From Paracoccus sulfuroxidans (GTDB lineage Bacteria; Pseudomonadota; Alphaproteobacteria; Rhodobacterales; Rhodobacteraceae), in NCBI RefSeq assembly GCF_007830335.1, contig NZ_VLKU01000001.1:186001-250000 (forward strand): a DNA stretch of 64,000 bases, written 5' to 3'. The translations under genes were made by a program, and so were the position numbers. Position 1 is the first letter of the stretch, and each line of letters opens with the position of its first letter. The notes under the pieces are model-generated. The model was not told the DNA's origin and did not search any database. It saw only the letters and a program-made list of their open reading frames with translations. Positions 46,508-54,694 of this stretch are shown here, one piece after another.

Positions 46508-46851
46508 CAGGAGAGGCGCTCCTTCCCGTCGACGTGATCGGTGCCGGTCATCCCGCGCGACACGATCATCACCACCAGAAACAGCGCCGTGGTCGCAAAG
46601 CTGATGACGATGGCCGTCAGCACCAGCGCCTGCGGCAGCGGATCGGCATAGGCCGTCGGATCAACAAAGCCGCCCTTCGGCATGATCGGGGCCGCGCCCA
46701 CGTAAAGCCGCCCCATGGCGAAGATGAACAGGTTCACCCCATAGGCCAGCAGACACAGCCCGACGATCACCTGATAGGACCGGGGGCGCAGCATCAGCCA
46801 GACGCCGGACCCCACGAGGACACCGATGGCAAGTGCAAGAATAAGCTCCAT
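46507..46851 (-). CDS. mrpC: Mrp Na+/H+ antiporter subunit C
   Basis: 114-residue NuoK-like subunit with three helices (LILALAIGVLVGSGVWLML, YQVIVGLCLLAYGVNLFIFAM in part, ALVLTAIVISFATTALFLVVM in part). GLxLLxxGVNL and the LVLTAIVISFA stretch are family-specific. ATG 46851 shares one base with the mrpAB stop; a longer in-frame reading into mrpAB is a shadow. Its own stop shares a base with the mrpD start. Confidence 0.94.
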   Translation of the reverse strand: MELILALAIGVLVGSGVWLMLRPRSYQVIVGLCLLAYGVNLFIFAMGRLYVGAAPIMPKGGFVDPTAYADPLPQALVLTAIVISFATTALFLVVMIVSRGMTGTDHVDGKERLS

Positions 46852-49724
46852 CAGGTGGCCTCCCCTTCGGATTTGCGCTGCTTGGGCGCGACGCGCAGGC
46901 TTTGGTGCGCGATGGCGATCAACATCAGGACGATGGCCCCCATGACCAGCGCGAAGATGCCAAGATCGAACAGCATCGCGGTGGCAAGCGGCGTTTTCCC
47001 GACCAGCGGCAGGTCGACATATTGCGCATGCGCGGTCAGGAACGGATAGCCGAAGATCCAGGCCCCCGCGCCAACCGCCGTCGAGAGCGTCAGGCCGAAG
47101 GCCATCCAGCGGATCGGGAGGACCGTTAGCCGTGCCTCGATCCAACGCACGTTGGAGGCGACATATTGCAGCAACAGCGCAATCGCCAGAGTCACGCCCG
47201 CCGCGAAACCGCCGCCCGGCAGGTCATGCCCGCGGAAGAACAGATAGGCGGCCAGCGTAATGATCGGCGCGAACATCCACTGCATCAGAAGGCCCGGGAT
47301 ATAGAGGTAATCCTGCAACTCCTGCTCATCGGCTTCGCGCTGCGGGCGCGGACGCTCGACGCTTTCGGGGGCGGGACGGAAACGACGCAGCAGGGCGTAG
47401 ACGGTCAGCGCCACGACGGCCAGAACGGTGATCTCGCCGAAAGTGTCGAAGGCGCGGAAGTCGACCAGAATGACGTTCACCACGTTGGTGCCGCCGCCCT
47501 CGACATAAGAGTTGCGCAGGAACCAGTCCCCGACCGAGACGCCGGGCGTGGTCAGCAGCACCGCCGCCGCAATCGCCGCCATGCCGCCGCCGCAGGCGAC
47601 CGCGATCAGCAGGTCACGGCCGCGACGGATGCGGGCGGGCAGGGCGTCATCGCCGGGGATCTCTTCGTTGCGCTTGGGCAGCCAGCGCAGGCCCAGAAGC
47701 AGAAGCACGGTGGTCACGATCTCGACCAGCAGTTGCGTCACGGCCAGATCGGGGGCCGAGAGCCAGACGAAGGTCGCGCAGGTGACAAGCCCCGCGCCGC
47801 CCATCAGGATCAGCGCGGCGAAGCGGTGATATTTCGCCTGCCACGCGGCCCCGATGGCGCAAGCGCCGCCGACCAGCCACAGCAGGGCAAAGACCACCTC
47901 GCTTTGGCCGATGGTCGGGCGCGGGATGTGCCATTCCAGATTGATGACCGCATACCAGGCCCCGGCCAGCGCCAACAGCACCAGCGCGCGAAGCTGCGCC
48001 TGCAGCCCATGGGCCGAGGTCAGCCGCAGCGCCTGACGCGGCAGCTTGGTGCTGAGCAGGTTCATCAGCTCGTCAAAACCGCGCGCGAAGCTGAAGCGGC
48101 GGGTGAGGGCGGGGCCTTCCTCGCCGGTGTCGATATAGGTGCGGCGGGACAGATAGATCAGCGTGCCCAGCGTCATGGCGATGATGCTCATGATCAGCGC
48201 GGGGTTCACCCCATGCCAGATCTTGATGCTGATCTCGGGCGTCTTGCTGCCCAGGATCGACTCGGAGGCGGTTTGCAGGACCACGCCCAGCGTCTCTTGC
48301 GGGAAGACGCCCACCGCGATGCAGGCAATGACCAGCAGCGCGACCGGCAGGCGCATCAGCACCGGCGGCTCATGCGGGGTGCGGGGCAGATCGCGCGACG
48401 GCGGGCCGAAGAAGACCGCAAGGATGAAGCGCAGCGAATAGGCGGCGCTGAAGGCGCTGGCCGCCACCGCGATATAGGGCGCCGCATTGTCAAGGAAGGT
48501 GCCGTTGTTCCAGACATAAGTCGCCTCGAAGAACATCTCTTTCGAGAGGAACCCGTTCAGCAGCGGTACCCCCGCCATCGCGGCCGAGGCGATGATCGCC
48601 AGCGTCGCGGTGATCGGCATGAATTTCGCCAGCCCCGACAGGCGGCGCATGTCGCGGGTCCCGGTCTCATGATCGATGATCCCGGCGGCCATGAACAGCG
48701 AGGCCTTGAAGACCGCGTGGTTCACGATGTGGAAGATCGCCGCGACCATGGCGGCCGGGCTGCCAATGCCGATCAGCGCGGTGATCAGGCCCAGATGGCT
48801 GATCGTCGAATAGGCCAGCAGCCCCTTCAGATCGTGGCGGAACAGCGCGATGAACGCGCCCAGAAACAGCGTCAAGAGGCCGGTTCCGGCGACGATCTGG
48901 AACCACTCATTGGTGCCGCCCAGCACCGGCTGGAAGCGGATCAGGATGAAGACGCCCGCCTTCACCATGGTCGCCGAATGCAGATAGGCCGAGACCGGCG
49001 TCGGCGCGGCCATGGCGTTGGGTAGCCAGAAATGGAACGGGAATTGCGCCGATTTGGTGAAAGCCCCGATCAGGAACAGAAGCAGGATCGGCACGTAAAG
49101 CGGATGGGTGACGATGCGGGGCGCGGCGGCGATAATGGCGTCAAGCTCATAGCTGCCGGCGATCTGGCCCATCAGGATCACCGCCACCATCAGGCAGAGC
49201 CCGCCCGATGCGGTGATGATCAGCGCCATCCGCGCGCCGTCGCGCGCCAGTTGCTGGCGGTACCAATAGCCGATCAGCAGGAAGGAAATGAGGCTCGTCA
49301 GCTCCCAGAAGACCACCATCTGGATGACGTTGCCAGAGAGGACAAGGCCCGCCATCGCACCCGCAAAGGCCAAAAGGCAGGCATAGAACCGCGGCACCGG
49401 ATCGTCGGGCGACATGTAGTAGCGCGCATAGATCACCACCAGCAAACCGATGCCCATGACCAGCGTCATCATCAGCCAGGCAAAACCATCGATGCGGAAG
49501 TTGAGGTCAAGCCCGATCGAACTGACCCAATGGACCGGACGCGTGACGATGCCGTCATCCTGAATCGAGGGGTAGAGGATCACCAACAAGAAGACGCCGC
49601 CCAGCATCGTCAGGCCCGCAAGCCATGCTTCGGCATTTCTGGCGTCTTCGGGCAGCGTTGCCGCAATGGCAGCAGACACGAAGGGCATCAGAACAAGCAA
49701 CAACAATAGGTTCTGTTCGACCAT
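46851..49724 (-). CDS. mrpAB: Mrp Na+/H+ antiporter subunits A and B, fused
   Basis: 957-residue polypeptide joining MrpA (about residues 1-790) to MrpB (about 815-957), as in rhizobial PhaAB. The NuoL-like part has YMSPDDPVPRFYACLLAFAGAM (in part), FWELTSLISFLLIGYW, TKSAQFPFHFWLPNAMAAPTPVSAYLHSATMVKAG (in part) and the histidine/lysine proton path. The MrpB-like end has FFRGHDLPGGGFAAGV. It heads an operon with mrpCDEFG. The whole complex exports Na+ (or K+) for H+ and supports pH and salt homeostasis, useful for a marine or saline habitat. Confidence 0.95.
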   Translation of the reverse strand: MVEQNLLLLLVLMPFVSAAIAATLPEDARNAEAWLAGLTMLGGVFLLVILYPSIQDDGIVTRPVHWVSSIGLDLNFRIDGFAWLMMTLVMGIGLLVVIYARYYMSPDDPVPRFYACLLAFAGAMAGLVLSGNVIQMVVFWELTSLISFLLIGYWYRQQLARDGARMALIITASGGLCLMVAVILMGQIAGSYELDAIIAAAPRIVTHPLYVPILLLFLIGAFTKSAQFPFHFWLPNAMAAPTPVSAYLHSATMVKAGVFILIRFQPVLGGTNEWFQIVAGTGLLTLFLGAFIALFRHDLKGLLAYSTISHLGLITALIGIGSPAAMVAAIFHIVNHAVFKASLFMAAGIIDHETGTRDMRRLSGLAKFMPITATLAIIASAAMAGVPLLNGFLSKEMFFEATYVWNNGTFLDNAAPYIAVAASAFSAAYSLRFILAVFFGPPSRDLPRTPHEPPVLMRLPVALLVIACIAVGVFPQETLGVVLQTASESILGSKTPEISIKIWHGVNPALIMSIIAMTLGTLIYLSRRTYIDTGEEGPALTRRFSFARGFDELMNLLSTKLPRQALRLTSAHGLQAQLRALVLLALAGAWYAVINLEWHIPRPTIGQSEVVFALLWLVGGACAIGAAWQAKYHRFAALILMGGAGLVTCATFVWLSAPDLAVTQLLVEIVTTVLLLLGLRWLPKRNEEIPGDDALPARIRRGRDLLIAVACGGGMAAIAAAVLLTTPGVSVGDWFLRNSYVEGGGTNVVNVILVDFRAFDTFGEITVLAVVALTVYALLRRFRPAPESVERPRPQREADEQELQDYLYIPGLLMQWMFAPIITLAAYLFFRGHDLPGGGFAAGVTLAIALLLQYVASNVRWIEARLTVLPIRWMAFGLTLSTAVGAGAWIFGYPFLTAHAQYVDLPLVGKTPLATAMLFDLGIFALVMGAIVLMLIAIAHQSLRVAPKQRKSEGEAT

Positions 49725-49784
49725 CGTAATCCTTCACCATTCGGGGGTTGAAGGGATAATAGCGGGCGCGGGCCGGGAAATACA

Positions 49785-49818
49785 ATCGCCCGAGTCAGGA
49801 AAAACCGACTCGGGCGAT
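49785..49818 (-). terminator. Terminator of the acyl-carrier/decarboxylase operon
   Basis: ATCGCCCGAGTC (49785-49796) pairs perfectly with GACTCGGGCGAT (49807-49818), 12 bp, loop of 10. On the minus strand the stem is followed by TGTATTT, a weak U-rich tail. It lies 69 bases past the decarboxylase stop and upstream of mrpAB. Confidence 0.7.
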
Positions 49819-49886
49819 CACGGAACTGTAAGAAAATGACGCAAGCGCCGCATCACGGGAAATGCGGCGCCCGAGGGCAGCCCGGA

Positions 49887-51146
49887 TCAGGCGTTTTCAC
49901 CCCGGATGCGGGTCACGTCGATCAGTTGTCCGCCCAGCGACAGGACCTCGCGCGGCAGGGGGTGGCTGATGAAATAGACCGGGCTGGCGCTTGGGCCGTA
50001 AGCCCCGCAGGAATGGATGGCGATGAGGTCGCCTTCCTCGACGCGCGGCAGCAGGACCGCACCGCCCAGCTTGTCGATCGAGGTGCAGAGGGGGCCGGAG
50101 ATATCCAGCTTCTCCTCGGGCCGCGCGCCGCCGTCATCGCCGCCGACGCGGTGCATGACGTAGTTGCGCCGCAGCACCATGCCGAAGTTGCCCGAGGCCG
50201 CGAGGTTCGCATTCAGGCCGCCGTCGCAGATGGCGATGCGGCTGCCGCGCGATTCCTTGACCGAGATGACGCGGGTCACGAAAAAACCGGCCTCGCCCAC
50301 CAGATGCCGTCCCAGTTCAAGCACCAAGCGGGTGTCCGCAAAGCGCGGCTCGGCGCGGAAGGCGTCGAGTTCCGGGCCGATCTCGGCCGCGATCTCCGAG
50401 AGGTTCAGCGCCTGATCGCCGGGGTGATAGGGGATGCCAAGGCCCGAGCCGAAGATCAGCTTTTCCGGGCGCAGATCCAGCGCGGCGCAGGTGTCGCGGA
50501 AGATCTGCATGAAGATGCGCCAGTTTTCGCAAATCGCCGCAGGTTTGAGGCTTTGCGTCCCCGAATAGATGTGCAGCCCCGCCAGCCGCAGATGGGGCAT
50601 GGCGGCAATCTCTGCCAGCGCGTCGGGGGCCTCTTCGATGTCGATGCCGAAAGGGCTGGGGCGACCGGCCATGTGATCACCGAAACCCTTGGGCACGCGG
50701 TCGGGCGACAGACGCACGACGACAATCTGACGACGACCCGATGCGGCGGCGATTTCATTCGCGAGCCGCGCCTCGCGCAGGCTTTCGATGACCAGTTCAC
50801 CCAGATCGGCGGCAATCACGGCCTGAAGCTCGTCACGCCGCTTGGCGGGGCCGGTGAAGCTGATCCTCTCGGCCTGCCAACCGGCCCGGGCGGCCAGCGT
50901 GAACTCACCCCCAGATGAAATATCCAGATAGTCGATGCGTTCGCGCAGCCAGTCCAGCAATCCCGGGTTCGGGTTGCTTTTGACCGCATAGCTGAGGGCA
51001 AACCAGCGCCCGAAGGCCTGCTGCAGATCGGCCAGCCGATCCTCGATCAGGTCGGTCAGATAGACATAGGAGGGCGTGTCGAACCGTTCGGCCGCCGCCC
51101 CAAGAACCGCATCGATCCGCGCAAGATCAGTCAAGGCTGCGGACAT
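49887..51146 (-). CDS. Fold-type III PLP-dependent decarboxylase (BtrK/exosortase-associated type)
   Basis: 419-residue enzyme of the ornithine/diaminopimelate decarboxylase family. PLP lysine is K56 (LSYAVKSNPN). Also present are SSGGEFTLAARAG, HIYSGTQ, the phosphate loop GSGLGIPY, ELGRHLVGEAGFF (Leu replaces the usual Pro of EPGR) and the active-site Cys in GPLCTSID. GDHMAGRPSPFGID and the overall length resemble decarboxylases that act on carrier-bound amino acids (BtrK, TIGR03099-like). Its start lies 20 bases inside the ACP gene, implying coupled translation. Acting on an aminoacyl-ACP is inferred from context, not shown. Confidence 0.82.
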   Translation of the reverse strand: MSAALTDLARIDAVLGAAAERFDTPSYVYLTDLIEDRLADLQQAFGRWFALSYAVKSNPNPGLLDWLRERIDYLDISSGGEFTLAARAGWQAERISFTGPAKRRDELQAVIAADLGELVIESLREARLANEIAAASGRRQIVVVRLSPDRVPKGFGDHMAGRPSPFGIDIEEAPDALAEIAAMPHLRLAGLHIYSGTQSLKPAAICENWRIFMQIFRDTCAALDLRPEKLIFGSGLGIPYHPGDQALNLSEIAAEIGPELDAFRAEPRFADTRLVLELGRHLVGEAGFFVTRVISVKESRGSRIAICDGGLNANLAASGNFGMVLRRNYVMHRVGGDDGGARPEEKLDISGPLCTSIDKLGGAVLLPRVEEGDLIAIHSCGAYGPSASPVYFISHPLPREVLSLGGQLIDVTRIRGENA

Positions 51147-51363
51147 AGGCTTCGATGCTGGCGATCGTGTCGAAATTCTCCAGCGTCACGTCCGAGGGCT
51201 GGACGGTCACGCCCGCCTTTTCCTCGATGAAGGTGATCAGGCTGACCATCGACACGGAATCAAGCAGGCCGCCCGAAAACAGCTCGGTCTCGGCGTCGAT
51301 CGGGTCTTCGATGCCCAGATCGGTGCGGATGAAATTGGCAAGATCGTCTTGGCTGATGCTCAT
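51127..51363 (-). CDS. Acyl carrier protein
   Basis: 78-residue carrier protein with helix I (QDDLANFIRTDLGI), the phosphopantetheine site at S36 in GLLDSVSMVSLI (canonical DSL is DSV here) and helix III near FDTIASIEAYVRSLD. It is too diverged for the housekeeping fatty-acid ACP and lies between a ligase and a PLP decarboxylase. It is probably a dedicated carrier that receives an acyl or aminoacyl group from the ligase. Confidence 0.88.
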   Translation of the reverse strand: MSISQDDLANFIRTDLGIEDPIDAETELFSGGLLDSVSMVSLITFIEEKAGVTVQPSDVTLENFDTIASIEAYVRSLD

Positions 51364-51384
51364 GAGGACGCGGTCTCCGGGGTC

Positions 51385-52962
51385 TCAGACGGTTTCGGGA
51401 GTGGCGGCCTTGGCCGCCTTGATGATCTGTGGCCGGTCCAGCTTGCCGCTGGCGGTGCGGGGCATGGTTCCCTGCCACAGGTGAACATGTCGCGGACGCA
51501 TGTAATGCGCCATGCTGCGGGTGCAATAGGCTGAAAGCGCATCAATATCCGCCTCTGGCAGCAATGTCACAGCGACATGCACCGCCTCGCCCAGTTCGGC
51601 ATTCTCGACCCCGTAGGCGACGACATCGGTGACCATGCCGCTTTGCGACAGAAGGTCTTCGACCTCGGTGGGCGACAGGCGGAAGCCCAGCGTCTTGATC
51701 ATCTCATCCATGCGGCTGACGAACCACATGTCGCCGTCTTCATCGACGCGGACAAGATCGCCCGACCAGACCACGGGGGCATCGCCGATCAGATGCGCAA
51801 GCTCGGCGCAGGGGCGGATCTTGGCGGCCGTCACCTCGGGCTTTTCCCAATAGCCCATGCTGACCAGCGGGCCTGCATGGACCAGCTCTCCCTGCTCGCC
51901 GGGGCCGGCGATGCCGATGCCGTGCTTGATTGCGAAGACCTGTGCATTCGGGATCTGCTGGCCGATCGAGCCCATCTTGGCGGCAAAACGCGCGGGCGGC
52001 AGGTAGGTCGAGCGGAAGGCCTCGGTCAGGCCGTACATCAGATAGATGTCGACGCCCGGAAAGACGCCCGGCATCGCCTCAAGGATGTTCGGGGGGATCT
52101 TGCCGCCGGTGTTGGTCACCCGGCGCAGCGCGGGCAGTTCAACCGGACTTTCGATCAGCAGCCGCACGATCTGGTTCCAAAGCGGCGGAACTCCCGCGAT
52201 GCCGGTGACGCCCTCGGCCTTGGCCATGCGCAGGATCTCGGCGGGCATGGCGACGGGCTGGTGAACGGTGGTGCCGCCCTTCAGCAGCATCGTCGTCAAC
52301 TGGTTCAGCCCCGCGTCAAAGCTGTAGGGCAGGACCGAGAGCAGCCGGTCATCCTCGGTCAGATGCAGGTATTCCGCGACCGAGATCGCGCCGACGCGGA
52401 TGTTGCGATGGCTCAGCATCACGCCCTTGGGCTGACCGGTCGAGCCCGAGGTGTAGATGATCATTGCAAGCTCTGCCGGGTTCGGCGACGCGGGGGCCGC
52501 TCCGCTGTCGGCGGGCAGCGCGTCCCAGGCGTCGACGCCTTCGGGCAGACCCTCGGCCTTGCCCTGCGCCAGGATCTGCGTCCCGGCGGGCAGGGCGTCA
52601 TCGCCCAAGAGGTTGCGCAGCACGCCGCGCGCGAGGATCGCGGCGCGGGTGCGGCTGTCACGCGCCACATACCCCAGCTGCGCCGCCGTCCAATGCGAGT
52701 TCACGTTGATCGCGACGGCGCCGATCTTCCAGGCGCCGAACATGGCGGCGACCTCATCAATGCCTTTGCGCAGATGGATGATGACGCGGTCACCCGGCCT
52801 CACGCCGCGCAGCGTCAGCCAGTCGGCGATGCGCCCGGCCTCGGCCGCAAGGGCCCCGTAGGTTACGCTGCGTTTCGGATCGACCAGCGCCACCTTGTCG
52901 GCCCGTGCGGGCAGGTTGTCGGTCAGAAGCTGCCACATGCAGCGGTCGAAATCGTCACTCAT
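51385..52962 (-). CDS. AMP-forming acyl/aminoacyl ligase
   Basis: 525-residue adenylate-forming enzyme of the ANL superfamily. Core motif A3 is IIYTSGSTGQPKGVMLSH (about residues 168-185). Later motifs are YGLTEAF (A5), WSGDLVRVDEDGDMWFVSRMDEMIKTLGFRLSPTEVE (in part; A7-A8) and PRTASGKLDRPQI with the catalytic Lys (A10). The N-terminus MSDDFDRCMWQLL from ATG 52962 overlaps the upstream gene by 8 bases. Related to exosortase-A-associated ligases and BtrJ-like enzymes. It probably loads the adjacent ACP; the substrate acid is unknown. Confidence 0.85.
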   Translation of the reverse strand: MSDDFDRCMWQLLTDNLPARADKVALVDPKRSVTYGALAAEAGRIADWLTLRGVRPGDRVIIHLRKGIDEVAAMFGAWKIGAVAINVNSHWTAAQLGYVARDSRTRAAILARGVLRNLLGDDALPAGTQILAQGKAEGLPEGVDAWDALPADSGAAPASPNPAELAMIIYTSGSTGQPKGVMLSHRNIRVGAISVAEYLHLTEDDRLLSVLPYSFDAGLNQLTTMLLKGGTTVHQPVAMPAEILRMAKAEGVTGIAGVPPLWNQIVRLLIESPVELPALRRVTNTGGKIPPNILEAMPGVFPGVDIYLMYGLTEAFRSTYLPPARFAAKMGSIGQQIPNAQVFAIKHGIGIAGPGEQGELVHAGPLVSMGYWEKPEVTAAKIRPCAELAHLIGDAPVVWSGDLVRVDEDGDMWFVSRMDEMIKTLGFRLSPTEVEDLLSQSGMVTDVVAYGVENAELGEAVHVAVTLLPEADIDALSAYCTRSMAHYMRPRHVHLWQGTMPRTASGKLDRPQIIKAAKAATPETV

Positions 52963-53497
52963 TGCCCGGAGCTTTCTTCTTCGCCGCAAAAATCGGCAGG
53001 CTGGGATAGATTTTCGCGGGCGAGCCCACGACCACAGAATCCGAGGGCACATTGGTCGAGACCGCCGTATTCGCCCCGATCCGGACCCGGTCGCCGATGC
53101 GGATCTTGCCGAGCACCGTCGAGTTCACGCCGATGAACACATCATCCCCGATCACCGGCGCGCCGCCGCGCATATTGGTGCCGATGGTGACATTGTGCAT
53201 GACGCCGCAGCGGTCGCCGATCACCACATCGGGGTGAATCGACAGCGATCCCTCGGCATGGATGATGTGGAAATCCTCGCCCAGCTGCACCTGCGGCGGG
53301 ATCCAGACCTTGGTCACGTTCAGGATGAAGAATTTCAGCACCGCATAGAACTTGTTCGCCACCGCGCGCGCGACCCGGTTCTTGCGCTGGATCGCCCAGC
53401 GGCCATAGCGATAGACCGCCAGAGACACGAAGGCAGGCTCGGTCAGCGATCTGCCGTGGCGGTTATAGTCATCGCGCAGGGTTTGAAAAAAGGACAT
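52955..53497 (-). CDS. Hexapeptide (left-handed beta-helix) acyltransferase, serine-acetyltransferase-like
   Basis: 180-residue protein from ATG 53497 (MSFFQTLRDDYNRHGRS); a TTG two codons earlier is possible. The hexapeptide repeats run through IIHAEGSLSIHPDVVIGDRCG (in part), VMHNVTIGTN, PVIGDDVFIGVNSTVLGKIRIGD (in part) and VVVGSPAKI. The His-containing HAEG and HNVTIG positions match acetyltransferases of the CysE/WcaB type found in polysaccharide clusters. It is short, without the long N-terminal helical domain of CysE, so a sugar O-acyltransferase role is more likely than cysteine synthesis. Confidence 0.8.
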   Translation of the reverse strand: MSFFQTLRDDYNRHGRSLTEPAFVSLAVYRYGRWAIQRKNRVARAVANKFYAVLKFFILNVTKVWIPPQVQLGEDFHIIHAEGSLSIHPDVVIGDRCGVMHNVTIGTNMRGGAPVIGDDVFIGVNSTVLGKIRIGDRVRIGANTAVSTNVPSDSVVVGSPAKIYPSLPIFAAKKKAPGNE

Positions 53498-53575
53498 CAG
53501 CAATGGCTTTCGCAGAAACGTATTTTCCCCGGAAACAGGGTATCGCCAGATGCGGGCGGCTTGGCAACCTGCCGA

Positions 53576-54640
53576 TTAGGACGGATCGCGGCCCTGTTCT
53601 TGCAGGATAAGGTTCATGATCTCGGCCACATCCGCCGGATCGACCTGAAACGAGGTCGCAACGCCCACGCCCACGACCACCGCGAGCCGCTGCAGCCAGC
53701 GGTCGGTCATCAGCTTCAGCACCGTGGTCACCCGGTCCGGGGGTTGCAGCGTCAGCACCGTCGCACCCGGAGGCATCGCGCCGATGGCATGGCAGAGCTG
53801 ACTGCCTTCTACCCCCGCGACGACCTTCGCGCCCGCACAGGCGGCGACCAGTTCGCGCGCTGTGTGTGTCTCGGGCCAATAGACCTTGAAGCCGTGATGT
53901 TCGGCGAGATAAGCGGCGATCTGTTCCTCATTCGCGAGGTTGCGCAGATCGCCCGAGCGGCCGCGCATCAGGAAGACCCCCGGCACGGGGTCCTCGCTGG
54001 CACCTTGCGTCAGCTGCCTGCGGAAGCGCGCGGCGCGGCCGATGCGGTTGCTGTTGTTGGCGTGATCGTCAAAGACGATCAGCTCATCGAAATGGGCGTC
54101 GCAGATGCGGCGGGGCTGCATCTTCAGCAGTTCCTCGTATTCGGTGACATGGCCCGGCGTCTTGGGCCTTGTGGTGACCGGCCCGCCCGCCTCTTCGGCC
54201 AGCGAATAGCTGAGGCAATCGTCCAGCAGCCAGTTCCCGAACCAGCGGTTCCCGACCCAGCTTTCGTAGAGCGCGCCCTTGCCTTCATCGGTCATGTGCT
54301 GCGGAAAGGGGCTGCGGCGGTGGTGGCGATGCAGATGCAGGCGGATGCCACGCGAATAGGCGACGCCGTCGATGATATCGACGTCGCGCAGCAGATAGCC
54401 CATCGTCGGCCCGATCTGTTCGGCCGGATCACCCGCCAGCGAGGCCAGCACCAGATCGGTCGGGGCGAATTCGGTCTGCACGATGCGTTCAGCATGGCCA
54501 TCGGGGATCAGGACCGGGGGGACCGCGCGCACCTCGGGCGGGGCCACCTGCCATTGCTCATCTGCGGCATTGCGCAATTCTTCGGACCGCAGCCCGATGA
54601 GGCCGCGCAGCCGTTCGGTGATGGGACGCAGGATGCGCAT
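53576..54640 (-). CDS. Glycosyltransferase family 61 (DUF563-type)
   Basis: 354-residue protein with the GT61/capsular polysaccharide signature. Around 125-140 the sequence NRWFGNWLLDDCLSYSLAE matches the family N-half. The C-half reads GVFLMRGRSGDLRNLANEEQI, then the acidic/His segment VYWPETHTARELVAACAGAKV and GVEGSQLCHAIGAMPPGATVLTL (in part), where the GSxLxH and PPGA motifs are characteristic. Cytosolic or membrane-associated. Likely adds a sugar in surface polysaccharide assembly; donor and acceptor unknown. 78 bases upstream of the LbH gene. Confidence 0.82.
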   Translation of the reverse strand: MRILRPITERLRGLIGLRSEELRNAADEQWQVAPPEVRAVPPVLIPDGHAERIVQTEFAPTDLVLASLAGDPAEQIGPTMGYLLRDVDIIDGVAYSRGIRLHLHRHHRRSPFPQHMTDEGKGALYESWVGNRWFGNWLLDDCLSYSLAEEAGGPVTTRPKTPGHVTEYEELLKMQPRRICDAHFDELIVFDDHANNSNRIGRAARFRRQLTQGASEDPVPGVFLMRGRSGDLRNLANEEQIAAYLAEHHGFKVYWPETHTARELVAACAGAKVVAGVEGSQLCHAIGAMPPGATVLTLQPPDRVTTVLKLMTDRWLQRLAVVVGVGVATSFQVDPADVAEIMNLILQEQGRDPS

Positions 54641-54694
54641 GATTCTCCGTGTTTCGCTGGCTTCATGATGCGCCGCGGCATGTGGGGCGGCAAG

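Noticed and set aside
47166..49025. 619-codon plus-strand frame opposite mrpAB
   Set aside because: Antisense shadow; very rich in Gln, Arg, His and Gly with no membrane helices or motifs.
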